A DNA stretch of 64,000 nucleotides from Tenacibaculum caenipelagi (lineage in GTDB: Bacteria > Bacteroidota > Bacteroidia > Flavobacteriales > Flavobacteriaceae). This document shows positions 30,118 through 38,456 of this stretch, in pieces. Location of the stretch: assembly GCF_004363005.1 (NCBI RefSeq), contig NZ_SNYH01000005.1, forward strand, positions 186,001 through 250,000. Reading direction: 5' to 3'. A model generated the notes under the pieces. That model was not told the DNA's origin. It saw nothing but the letters and a program-made list of their open reading frames with translations, and did not search any database. Positions within the stretch are counted from its first letter, which is position 1; the number at the start of each line of letters is the position of its first letter. Made by a program: the position numbers and the translations under genes.

Positions 30118-31005
30118 TTAGGTAGACTCTCTAGGGTGAGCCTTATTATACACTTTTTTTATTTGCTCCAAGCTACTATGCGTATATACTTGGGTGGAGG
30201 CTAAACTTGAATGCCCTAGTAATTCTTTAACCGAATTTAACGACGCACCGTTATTAAGTAGATGTGTCGCAAAAGCATGCCTTAATATATGTGGGCTTTT
30301 TTTTACTTTTGTTGACACCCTACTAAAGTACAAATTTATTATTCGGTAAACAAGAGTTTCGTAAATTTTAACTCCTTTTTCGGTTATCAATAACTCTTCA
30401 ATATCTTCTTTTTCATATGCTTTTTTCAACTCTAAATACTCCTCTAATGTTTTACATACAGAAGGCAATATTGTTACATACCTTTCTTTATTTCTTTTTC
30501 CTAATACCTTTATCGCTTTTTTTCTAAAATCAATATCTTTTTCTTTAATGTTTATTAACTCGATCCTTCTAATCCCTGTTGAATATAATATTTCAACTAT
30601 TAAACGATTTCTTACCGAGACAAAATCTGAATCACCCTTAATTAACTTTAACACTTCTTCAATTTCATTTTGATCAAATGGTGTTTGAAATTTTTTTTGA
30701 GTTTTTAAGGCTTTATGACTTGACAAAGGATTAATAGTTACTTCTTCTATTTTTTGTAAAAACTTATAAAACGATTTTAAAGAACTAATCTTTCTATTTA
30801 CACTTCTATTTGAAACTCCACTATTTATCAAACTAACAATCCATGTTCTTATTTGATTATAATGAATCTCAGCTAGTTCCTCTTGATCAAACTCAACTAT
30901 ACAAAAATCTTTAAACGCGATTAAATCCGTCTTATATGCTTGTATCGTATGTTTAGAATAGTTTTTTTCAAACTCTAAATATTGTAAAAAAGCTTCTATA
31001 AGCAT
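30118..31005 (-). CDS. Tyrosine recombinase, XerC/XerD family
   Basis: 295 residues: an N-terminal SAM-like core-binding domain (FLQYLEFEKNYSKHTIQAYKTDL) and a catalytic domain. Visible catalytic residues are Arg in STGIRRIELI, the H-x-x-R box HILRHAFATHLL, the second His in LLGHSSL, and the nucleophile Tyr in TQVYTH. It is a chromosome dimer-resolution type recombinase. The conserved rpsU-xer-hpf neighbourhood argues that this is the housekeeping enzyme rather than a phage integrase. Confidence 0.93.
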   Translation of the reverse strand: MLIEAFLQYLEFEKNYSKHTIQAYKTDLIAFKDFCIVEFDQEELAEIHYNQIRTWIVSLINSGVSNRSVNRKISSLKSFYKFLQKIEEVTINPLSSHKALKTQKKFQTPFDQNEIEEVLKLIKGDSDFVSVRNRLIVEILYSTGIRRIELINIKEKDIDFRKKAIKVLGKRNKERYVTILPSVCKTLEEYLELKKAYEKEDIEELLITEKGVKIYETLVYRIINLYFSRVSTKVKKSPHILRHAFATHLLNNGASLNSVKELLGHSSLASTQVYTHSSLEQIKKVYNKAHPREST

Positions 31006-31035
31006 TTATCTTTTTTTTATTAAAATGAAGGTACA

Positions 31036-31069
31036 AAAAAAACCTGTATTGGATTCAATACAGGTTTTT
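31036..31069 (-). terminator. Intrinsic terminator after rpsU
   Basis: AACCTGTATTG pairs with CAATACAGGTT around a short loop, followed by a T run on the minus strand. It suggests that rpsU is mainly a separate short transcript. Confidence 0.8.
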
Positions 31070-31088
31070 ACATTTTTAAGGACAACTA

Positions 31089-31286
31089 CTATCCTACTTC
31101 TTCTTGAGTTCTTAATCTCTGAACGTAAGATGCTTTAATCATTTGAGCACGTTTAGCTACAGACGGTTTAGTAAATTGCTTTCTGTTACGTAATTGCTTC
31201 ATCGTTTTTGTACGATCAAATTTACGCTTATAACGTTTTAACGCTCTATCGATATTCTCTCCTTCTTTAACTGGAATGATTAACAT
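31089..31286 (-). CDS. rpsU: 30S ribosomal protein S21
   Basis: 65 residues, basic, starting MLIIPVKEGENIDRALKRYK, a typical Bacteroidetes bS21. It binds the 30S platform near the 3' end of 16S rRNA. In Bacteroidetes, bS21 helps hide the anti-Shine-Dalgarno sequence. Notably this gene has a perfect Shine-Dalgarno site (31295-31303), otherwise almost absent in the window. That fits known autoregulation by ribosomes lacking bS21. Confidence 0.97.
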   Translation of the reverse strand: MLIIPVKEGENIDRALKRYKRKFDRTKTMKQLRNRKQFTKPSVAKRAQMIKASYVQRLRTQEEVG

Positions 31287-31294
31287 GTTTTTGC

Positions 31295-31303
31295 ACCTCC
31301 TTT
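31295..31303 (-). promoter_or_regulatory. Strong Shine-Dalgarno site of rpsU
   Basis: On the minus strand AAAGGAGGT ends 8 bases before the rpsU ATG. It is full-length complementary to the 16S 3' end. Other genes in the window use A-rich, Shine-Dalgarno-free leaders. Confidence 0.9.
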
Positions 31304-31458
31304 CATTGTAGTTTTCTATATTTTAAAAACAACCGATAAAACACAGTTAATCAGTTGATTATATTGTTTTTAATTTATTTGGACGGCAAAGATACAAAGT
31401 ATTATTTAAATTTAAATTATTTTTTAATTGCTTTTTAACCAAAAAAGTAAGCTAAATA

Positions 31459-31490
31459 AAAAAATCCTGTTTTAGCAACAGGATTTTTTT
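31459..31490 (-). terminator. Intrinsic terminator after the acyl-CoA dehydrogenase gene
   Basis: AATCCTGTT and AACAGGATT pair around TTAGC, with A and T runs on each side. It lies 19 bases past the dehydrogenase stop codon. The rest of the 222-base gap holds the rpsU promoter region. Confidence 0.82.
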
Positions 31491-31508
31491 ATTCATTTTT
31501 TCAACAAA

Positions 31509-32675
31509 TTATGTCGCAGGCTTGTACTCTTTTTTATCAATTATCATTTTTGCAATAATCTCTTTAAGAATCTCTGATGTACCTCCACCGATTGGTCCTA
31601 AACGACTATCACGTAGTAAACGCGCCATAGGATACTCTTCCATATAACCATAACCACCTAACAACTGTAATGCTTCATAAATTACTTCGTCTGCCATTTT
31701 AGTAGACAATAACTTACTCATACTCGCTTCTTTCACTACATATTGTCCGTCATTAAGCCTTTTTGCTATAGAATAATTATATTCTTTACACATATCTACC
31801 CTACTAGCCATTTCAGCTACTTTATGTCGCAAGGCTTGAAACTTATCTAATGTTTTTCCGAATGCTTGACGTTCGCTCATATACTGTACTGCATAGTCAA
31901 CAGCATATTCAGCACGTGCATGTGCATTGATTCCCATAACCAAACGCTCTAACGCAAAATGCTGCATAATATATGGAAATCCTTTTCCTTCTTCTCCCAT
32001 TAAATTTTCAGCTGGAATCACCACATTATCAAAAGCTATTTCAGCAGTATCTGATGCTCGCCATCCTAACTTATCTAATTTAGTTGATGAAATTCCTGGT
32101 GTATCTCTATCTACAATAAAAATACTCATTCCTCTATGCTTGTCTTCTGGGTTAGTTTTTGCAGCTACCACTAAGTAATCAGAATACACCCCATTCGTAA
32201 TAAATGTTTTTGAGCCATTTATTACATAAGTATCTCCCTTTTTAATTGCTGTCGTTCGCATTCCTGCCACATCACTACCTCCAAAAGGTTCTGTAATACA
32301 TAAGCACCCTATTTTATCTCCATCGATACTTGGTGTTAAATATTCTCTTTTAATACGATCATCTCCTTCTTTATTAACATGCGTCATTGCCAAGTAAGCA
32401 TGAGCCCACATATTTGCTGCAAATCCACCTGAATTTATCTTCTGTAACTCTTCTAAAAAGATTACCGTGTAAAAAAGATCTAATCCTAACCCACCATATT
32501 CTTCTGGTTGGTTTAAACCAAAGTATCCCATTTCACCGAACTTCTTCCAAATAAAACGTTCTACAGTCCCTTCTTTTTCCCATTTATCTATGTGTGGAAC
32601 AACTTCTTTCTGTAAAAAATCTCTAAAACTTTGACGAAAAGACTCGTGCTCTTCAGTAAAATACATACTGTTCAT
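31509..32675 (-). CDS. Acyl-CoA dehydrogenase
   Basis: 388 residues, standard length. N-terminal helical domain, then the FAD and substrate signature CITEPFGGSDVAGM, the middle beta domain, and the C-terminal domain with QAFGKTLDKFQALRHKVAEM and LLGGYGYMEEYPMARLLRDS followed by GPIGGGTSEI. It oxidises acyl-CoA to enoyl-CoA and passes electrons to ETF. Substrate chain length cannot be read from sequence alone. Two ATGs lie near the start (32675 and 32666); the longer is given. Confidence 0.94.
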   Translation of the reverse strand: MNSMYFTEEHESFRQSFRDFLQKEVVPHIDKWEKEGTVERFIWKKFGEMGYFGLNQPEEYGGLGLDLFYTVIFLEELQKINSGGFAANMWAHAYLAMTHVNKEGDDRIKREYLTPSIDGDKIGCLCITEPFGGSDVAGMRTTAIKKGDTYVINGSKTFITNGVYSDYLVVAAKTNPEDKHRGMSIFIVDRDTPGISSTKLDKLGWRASDTAEIAFDNVVIPAENLMGEEGKGFPYIMQHFALERLVMGINAHARAEYAVDYAVQYMSERQAFGKTLDKFQALRHKVAEMASRVDMCKEYNYSIAKRLNDGQYVVKEASMSKLLSTKMADEVIYEALQLLGGYGYMEEYPMARLLRDSRLGPIGGGTSEILKEIIAKMIIDKKEYKPAT

Positions 32676-32700
32676 TGGTGCTCTAATTGTTTGTTGTTTG

Positions 32701-33600
32701 TTATTTTGCTTCCAAATATATAACTATTCTATCGTATTTATCTAACGGAAAATCCTTAATATTTCTTAATTCTGAAATATTTTGAAGTTCTGCCACTTCA
32801 TCTCGGTATTCAAAAATCTTTTTACATAACTCATAATCGATATACGGATTTTTCAACACCTCTTTAAATACAGCTGTATTTATATTTATTTTTTTAACAA
32901 TAGGTTTTTCTACTATTTTAAAGACTTGTAAAACTTCATTTGCGGTTTCTTTATCCAAACCCCACACTTCATATAACTGAGAAGGATGTGAATACCCTTG
33001 AAGTTTACTTCGGTATTTTATAATTCTGGCAGAAAGCACCTCTCCTATTCCGCTTACAGTTTCAAAATCTTGTCTAGTAGCTTTATTTATATTATTTGTT
33101 GAAACTTTTTGTACCTTTATATATATATACTTTTCTACAGAGTTCGAAGTAGCCTCTTTACTCTTCTTCTGTTTTTCTCTTTTGTTTACCCAATCTGGAA
33201 ATTTAAAGTATGGTGATATTTCCGCTAAAAGACTATCCGAAATTTTTGTAACGCTTTGAAATTCTTTTGCTGAATTAACATACTTATTCTGTTTTCTAAA
33301 ATAATGAAGCCTATCTATTTCAGCAACAGACATCCCTAATCGATACCCCTTAAAATCCGTTATGTAATTAGGATTGAATGGATAAAGTTTTGGGGTTCTT
33401 TTTTCAAGCTCAATTATTTTTAAACTGTCTATCTGATTTTGAAACGCAATCAATTCACTAGTCTTTACATTTTGCTCTTCTTCCGAAGAAAAATCAACAT
33501 AAGTATATATAAATTGTAACGCTATTATTACTACTATTAAAAAGAAAATCCCATTTCTTTGGCGTTTGTAATACCAGAAATGGGATTTAAATATTTTCAT
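32701..33600 (-). CDS. ComEA-like helix-hairpin-helix protein with membrane anchor
   Basis: 299 residues. One N-terminal membrane helix (GIFFLIVVIIALQFIYTYV) is followed by a polar region and at least two helix-hairpin-helix segments: INKATRQDFETVSGIGEVLSARI at about 170-195, and ININTAVFKEVLKNPYIDYELC at about 240-260. The layout is that of Bacteroidetes ComEA-type proteins, anchored and exposed to the periplasm, where it may bind DNA. No competence genes are adjacent, so a role in uptake is only an inference. Confidence 0.82.
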   Translation of the reverse strand: MKIFKSHFWYYKRQRNGIFFLIVVIIALQFIYTYVDFSSEEEQNVKTSELIAFQNQIDSLKIIELEKRTPKLYPFNPNYITDFKGYRLGMSVAEIDRLHYFRKQNKYVNSAKEFQSVTKISDSLLAEISPYFKFPDWVNKREKQKKSKEATSNSVEKYIYIKVQKVSTNNINKATRQDFETVSGIGEVLSARIIKYRSKLQGYSHPSQLYEVWGLDKETANEVLQVFKIVEKPIVKKININTAVFKEVLKNPYIDYELCKKIFEYRDEVAELQNISELRNIKDFPLDKYDRIVIYLEAK

Positions 33601-33614
33601 TATAATTTTGTTTA

Positions 33615-35303
33615 TTATTCTACCGCTTCCTTTTTAAGATTAATAGCGTCCAAATACCTTTTTAGTTGCTTTTTAACCACTGGCATCAATAAGTATAAAC
33701 CTACCATGTTTGGGAATACCATCGCAAAAATCATTGCATCTGAAAAATCCCAAATAGACTTCATACTTGCAGCTGCTCCAATTACTACGAAAGTTAAGAA
33801 TAAAATTTTATATGTTAAATCTGCTTTTTTACCTCTACCGAATAAGAATTTCCATGATTGTAATCCGTAATATGACCATGAAATCATTGTAGACACAGCA
33901 AACAATACTACAGCCACTGTTAAAAATACATTTGAAAATGGAATATATGCTGCAAATGCTTTTGAAGTAATTCCCGCTCCCTCATATGCTACTCCATCAA
34001 TAAATACAGATCCTGTACCATCACCTCCATATTCAAAAGCTCCTCCGAAGTTAAATATAATGATTACTAAGGCTGTCATTGTACATATTAATACTGTATC
34101 GATAAATGGCTCTAATAACGCCACTAACCCTTCTGATGCAGAGTATTTTGTTTTTACTGCCGAGTGCGCAATAGATGCTGAACCTGCCCCTGCTTCGTTT
34201 GAAAATGCTGCTCTTTTAAATCCAACTAATAAAACACCTATCAGTCCTCCAACTCCTATAGCAGTTGGTTTGAATGCTTCACTAAAAATTAAAGAAATCG
34301 CATCATCAATTAATGAAAAGTTAATTCCTAAAATATATAAACATGCTAATAAATATAGTAAAGCCATAAATGGAACTACTTTTTCTGTTACTGAAGCTAT
34401 TCTTTTAATCCCTCCAATAATAATAATTCCTACTAATGCTGCCAATACAACTCCAATAATAGCTCCAGCTGCAGTACTTTCTAAACCTAGCAATTCTTTT
34501 ATTACAATTGTTGCTTGGTTAGATTGTGCTGCGTTACCACCACCAAAAGAACCTCCAATACAAAAAACTGCAAATGCTGCTGCTGCTAATTTACCTAAAG
34601 TTTTAAATCCTTTTTCTTTTAAACCTTTTGTTAAATAATACATAGGCCCTCCGTACACAGTACCATCTTCACCTACATCACGATAATGAACCCCTAATGT
34701 ACATTCAACAAATTTTGTTGACATACCCAACAAACCACAAACTATCATCCAAAAAGTTGCCCCAGGACCTCCTAATGCAATTGCCAAGGCTACCCCTGCA
34801 ATATTACCATTTCCTACTGTACCTGAAACTGCTGTAGCCAAGGCCTGAAAGTGAGATACTTCTCCATCATGGCTTTCATCTCTAATAGTCTCTTTTATAT
34901 CTCCATCGATTTCTAAATCACTATGTATCTGCTCTAAGTTTTCTATATGCTCTTCAATATCATCTACACTATTCATGTCTACTCCTTTCGCTATTCCTTC
35001 CTCTCCGTATAATATTTGAGCTCCGTGTTTTTCTATGTCTTCATATTTCCCTCTAACTACATTGATAGCTGTAATGAAGTAACGGAAATTTGGAAACCCA
35101 AAATAAATCGTAAAAAAAGCAGCACTTGCCACTAACAAAATCAACACAAAAGGAGTATCAAATACGGTAAAGAAGATCAAACTGCTAAAGAAGTCAGAAA
35201 CTGGTTTAAAAGCTTCGTCTATTTGTTGATCCAAACCCTTTTCTTGTGCGAAAGAGAATATCGGTGCTATTAACAACAGCATCGTAAGTAGTCTTTTATT
35301 CAT
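33615..35303 (-). CDS. Alanine/glycine:cation symporter, AGCS family
   Basis: 562 residues. An N-terminal signal-like segment (MNKRLLTMLLLIAPIFSFAQ) precedes about eleven membrane helices. Family motifs are visible: SHFQALATAVSGTVGNGNIAG, FWMIVCGLLGMSTKFVE, GGPMYYL and RAAFSNEAGAGSA. An acidic insert of about 55 residues (about 85-145) lies between the first helix and the SHFQAL motif, where most AGCS proteins are short. It imports alanine or glycine with Na+ by family knowledge. Confidence 0.9.
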   Translation of the reverse strand: MNKRLLTMLLLIAPIFSFAQEKGLDQQIDEAFKPVSDFFSSLIFFTVFDTPFVLILLVASAAFFTIYFGFPNFRYFITAINVVRGKYEDIEKHGAQILYGEEGIAKGVDMNSVDDIEEHIENLEQIHSDLEIDGDIKETIRDESHDGEVSHFQALATAVSGTVGNGNIAGVALAIALGGPGATFWMIVCGLLGMSTKFVECTLGVHYRDVGEDGTVYGGPMYYLTKGLKEKGFKTLGKLAAAAFAVFCIGGSFGGGNAAQSNQATIVIKELLGLESTAAGAIIGVVLAALVGIIIIGGIKRIASVTEKVVPFMALLYLLACLYILGINFSLIDDAISLIFSEAFKPTAIGVGGLIGVLLVGFKRAAFSNEAGAGSASIAHSAVKTKYSASEGLVALLEPFIDTVLICTMTALVIIIFNFGGAFEYGGDGTGSVFIDGVAYEGAGITSKAFAAYIPFSNVFLTVAVVLFAVSTMISWSYYGLQSWKFLFGRGKKADLTYKILFLTFVVIGAAASMKSIWDFSDAMIFAMVFPNMVGLYLLMPVVKKQLKRYLDAINLKKEAVE

Positions 35304-35389
35304 AATGATATGCTAGATTTTTGAATTTATAGCCCGCAATATCATAAAAAAATGTACTCTCGACAAGTTTTAGTTGTTAAATATAATTT

Positions 35390-36289
35390 TTATGTTAGTT
35401 TTTCTTTAAATCTTTGTAAATCATCTTTAAATGATTTTGGACACAACCCTAACTCCTCCCTCGTTTTCGTTAAATCGAATCCTGTTTTTGAAGGACGTGG
35501 TGCTTTTTGATTTAAAGCAGTTGTAGAAATGGGTTTGATTAAATTTTTATCTAACCCAAAAGTTACTGCTATTTGTTGTGCTATTTCATAAATACTTAAC
35601 AACATATTTGACGAAATATTAAAAATTCCTTTTGCCCTTTTATCTATAGCTAGCTTACAAGCTAAGGCTAAATCTTCAACATAGGTTGGCATGCGAAATT
35701 GGTCATTGACAATCGTTATTTCTTTACCATCTTCTAAAGATTTTTTCACCCATAACACAATATTATTGCGTGACATATCATATACCTTACCATACACCAA
35801 GATGGTACGAAAAATGGCATAATTAATAGTAGATTCTGTAAGAATCTCTTCAGACTTTAACTTAGACCATCCATAGTGACTTAAAGGATTAGGGGTGTCT
35901 GTTTCTTTATACAGCCCTTTTTTTCCATCAAAAATAAAATCGGTAGATATATGAATTAAATGTGTTTTATTTTCTTCTGAATAATCTTTTAAATACTGAA
36001 CTACATCAATATTCAACTTATTACAAATTTCCTTATCAGCCTCACAGGCATCAACATTTGTCATTGCTGCTGTGTTTACAATAACATCTGGATTGTGTTC
36101 TGATAATTTTTCGCGGAGCAATAATTCATCAGTAATATCAATTGAAACATATTCAAAATCATTTCTCCCACTTCTATTCTTTCCTCTTGAAAAACCTAGC
36201 ACCTGATACTTACTTTTTTCCTCCAATAGTAAATTCACTAGAGTTTGCCCCAACAAACCATTACTTCCCGTTACTACTACCTTCTTCAT
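35390..36289 (-). CDS. RmlD-like sugar-nucleotide reductase / NAD-dependent epimerase family
   Basis: 299 residues with the NAD(P) fingerprint TGSNGLLGQ at 7-15 and the catalytic Y139-x3-K143 in SHYGWSKLKSEE. VNTAAMTNVDACE and the late PRPSKTGFDL motif are typical of RmlD (dTDP-4-dehydrorhamnose reductase). No other rhamnose genes are adjacent, so the substrate is unsure. It overlaps the upstream K+ channel gene by one base. Confidence 0.8.
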   Translation of the reverse strand: MKKVVVTGSNGLLGQTLVNLLLEEKSKYQVLGFSRGKNRSGRNDFEYVSIDITDELLLREKLSEHNPDVIVNTAAMTNVDACEADKEICNKLNIDVVQYLKDYSEENKTHLIHISTDFIFDGKKGLYKETDTPNPLSHYGWSKLKSEEILTESTINYAIFRTILVYGKVYDMSRNNIVLWVKKSLEDGKEITIVNDQFRMPTYVEDLALACKLAIDKRAKGIFNISSNMLLSIYEIAQQIAVTFGLDKNLIKPISTTALNQKAPRPSKTGFDLTKTREELGLCPKSFKDDLQRFKEKLT

Positions 36290-37296
36290 TAAAATAACTT
36301 TCTAAGCGTATTTATTTGTTCAGGACGCCCTAAAACAATAAGATTACCTCCGGCCTCTAATTTTACCGAAGCTTCTGGGTTAATAATATATTCTTTATCC
36401 GGAGTACGATACCCTATAACCGTACATCCTGTTTTTTTTCGCAAGTCTAAATCTAATATTGTTTTATCAATATATTTTCCAGGCAAATCATTTATAGCCA
36501 CTTCTTCTAAGTTAGCTGTTGTATCTCCTTCAATTGTTAACCTATCTACAAATTCAATTACATCAGGAGTTACTACCAAAGATGCCATATGAGCTCCTCC
36601 TAACTTATCTGGCATAATTACATTATCGGCCCCTGCTATTTTAAGTTTACTATACGATGTTTCCTTTGATGCTCTACTAATAATTTTACAATTATTATTC
36701 AACTGTTTTGCTGTTAACACCACAAATAAATTATCTGCATCTGATGGTAATGCTGTAATTAAATTTTCAGCTTTTAAAATCCCAGCTTTTAATAACGTCT
36801 CATCAATAGTAGCATCTCCTTCAATGTTTAGCATCTCTAATTCATCAAGAAGTTTGATAATTTTTGTATCATTTTCTACTACAACAAACTCTTTTTTATA
36901 GCTCTTTAATTTAGCAAGGGCTTGTTTACCATTTCTACCATACCCACAAACAATAGTATGACCTTGTAATTGTTCTATTTTTTTTTGCACTTTTTTTACT
37001 TTTAATTGGCGAAAAAATTGCCCACTGATTAAATATTCTGAGAATGAAGACACCGCATATCCAAAAACAAATAAACTAGATAAAATAAGTCCTATTGTAA
37101 ACAGTTTTTCTCCTGTACCAAACGGATGCACCTCACCAAAACCTATTGTACTGATAGTAATTACCGTCATATACAAGGCATCTATTAGAGAATATCCAAA
37201 CAACAGTAAATACCCTAATACTCCAATACTAACAATAAGTATTGAATAAGTAATCGCTCTATATAACCTTGATTGGAGTACCGTATTTATAATCAT
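36289..37296 (-). CDS. Potassium channel with RCK (TrkA-N/TrkA-C) domains
   Basis: 335 residues: two membrane helices flank a pore loop with TISTIGFGEVHPF (selectivity filter TIGFGE at 50-55). A cytosolic RCK domain follows with the Rossmann motif HTIVCGYGRNGKQ and a TrkA-C domain. The architecture is that of ligand-gated prokaryotic K+ channels such as MthK or Kch. It overlaps the PspC-like gene by four bases, so the unit is translationally coupled. Confidence 0.9.
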   Translation of the reverse strand: MIINTVLQSRLYRAITYSILIVSIGVLGYLLLFGYSLIDALYMTVITISTIGFGEVHPFGTGEKLFTIGLILSSLFVFGYAVSSFSEYLISGQFFRQLKVKKVQKKIEQLQGHTIVCGYGRNGKQALAKLKSYKKEFVVVENDTKIIKLLDELEMLNIEGDATIDETLLKAGILKAENLITALPSDADNLFVVLTAKQLNNNCKIISRASKETSYSKLKIAGADNVIMPDKLGGAHMASLVVTPDVIEFVDRLTIEGDTTANLEEVAINDLPGKYIDKTILDLDLRKKTGCTVIGYRTPDKEYIINPEASVKLEAGGNLIVLGRPEQINTLRKLF

Positions 37297-37520
37297 AAAT
37301 CGAAAACAGACGTTCGTTTTGTATAAATCATGTCTTTTAAACGCAATAAAAATGCTAAGGTTAGATACAACCCAAACGATAAACCAACCGTAACAAAGGA
37401 TATATAAATAAAAAACAACCGTACATTAGTTGCTCTCATACCTAAACGGTCTGCAAATCGAGAGGACACATTAAACCCATGGCGCTCAAAAAAATGTCTT
37501 ACAGAATGGATTAGTTTCAT
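37293..37520 (-). CDS. PspC domain-like small membrane protein
   Basis: 75 residues. FNVSSRFADRLGMRATNVRLFFIYISFVTVGLSFGLYLTLAF follows the PspC pattern (a short amphipathic start, an RxxNVR segment, then a hydrophobic stretch of one or two helices); positions 14-60. PspC proteins act in membrane stress responses in enterobacteria, but here there is no PspA, so function is unknown. It overlaps the genes on both sides (4 bases and 1 base). Confidence 0.72.
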   Translation of the reverse strand: MKLIHSVRHFFERHGFNVSSRFADRLGMRATNVRLFFIYISFVTVGLSFGLYLTLAFLLRLKDMIYTKRTSVFDL

Positions 37521-38344
37521 TAAACTATTTTTTTCAAGATATAAAATTTCTCGTTTAAAATTAAATCTTTTTCTAATTTCACTTGATTATTGTACTTTTT
37601 TGAAAGACTGAAATAATCTTGATGATTCTCTAAACTATAGTTTTTATTTTTAGTATAAAAATCATCTTCTATCGTTTGCCAATCTGATGCTTCAGTCTTT
37701 ATCATTTCATTATTGCAAAAATCGAGTAATTTTTTAAACCCTTGTGTGTTTTTTAAATCATTTTGAAAAGAAGCACTTCCTACATAGTCTCCTTCTTCTT
37801 GTAATTTTGAAAACAGCTCAAAAAGTTTATCTGTGTCTTTTCTTGATAAAAAAAACAACACCCCTTCTATTAAAATAAAAGAAGATTTACTTCCCTTTAT
37901 TGTCTTGAGTGTTTCCAACAATACATCAACATAATCTTTACTAAAATCTACTCCTATAAAATAGATTGTTCTTTTGGGTAATTTTCCCTCTTTTTGAAAC
38001 TCTTTAATTTTTTCCTCTTTATAAAGTATTACTTCTTTTTTATCTATCTCAACATTAATCATGTGTTCGTTCAATAAAAAAGGATACATACTAAAACCAC
38101 TCCCGAAATTAATAAGCACTTCTGGTTTTAATCTTTCAATCTCTTCAAGAAAAAATCGATTTCTTAAACAATGTGCCGAAACTTCTTCTTCACAAACTTG
38201 ATTAAGATACTTTTCTACTAAAACATTTGTTCTAGAATTACCCCAAAGTTTAGCGTATACATCTCTACTCAAATCTTCATTTAAAGACCTGAATGTTGAT
38301 GTAACAAAAGCTGTTTCGTGTATTTCAATACTCTTTTTATGCAT
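37520..38344 (-). CDS. Class I SAM-dependent methyltransferase, LCMT/Ppm1-like
   Basis: 274 residues from the chosen ATG at 38344 (MHKKSIEIHETAFV); an in-frame ATG at 38368 would add eight hydrophobic residues that do not fit the family. The SAM site is VLINFGSGFSMYPFLL followed by the acidic VEIDKKEV. FILIEGVLFFLS matches the post-motif region of leucine-carboxyl-methyltransferase-like enzymes. Substrate unknown. It is first in the overlapping four-gene unit and is divergent from uvrA. Confidence 0.7.
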   Translation of the reverse strand: MHKKSIEIHETAFVTSTFRSLNEDLSRDVYAKLWGNSRTNVLVEKYLNQVCEEEVSAHCLRNRFFLEEIERLKPEVLINFGSGFSMYPFLLNEHMINVEIDKKEVILYKEEKIKEFQKEGKLPKRTIYFIGVDFSKDYVDVLLETLKTIKGSKSSFILIEGVLFFLSRKDTDKLFELFSKLQEEGDYVGSASFQNDLKNTQGFKKLLDFCNNEMIKTEASDWQTIEDDFYTKNKNYSLENHQDYFSLSKKYNNQVKLEKDLILNEKFYILKKIV

Positions 38345-38425
38345 TACTATTATACAGATAACATGCAAGATACCAATTTCATATCATTTGTTAAACACCC
38401 TTGTTTAAAATAAATTTGGTTTTGG

Positions 38426-38433
38426 TAACTTTG
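38426..38433 (+). promoter_or_regulatory. -7 promoter element of uvrA
   Basis: TAACTTTG matches TAnnTTTG. A TTG at 38401-38403 lies 22 bases upstream as a possible -33 element. The start codon is 24 bases downstream. Confidence 0.55.
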
Positions 38434-38456
38434 CCTTTTTTGGTAAAATCCTCACT

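Noticed and set aside
30118..31005. Phage or integron integrase with a mobile element around it
   Set aside because: The recombinase stands in the conserved rpsU-xer-hpf neighbourhood, and no repeats, attachment sites or cargo genes are seen. The nearby tRNA genes are intact and unduplicated at their 3' ends.
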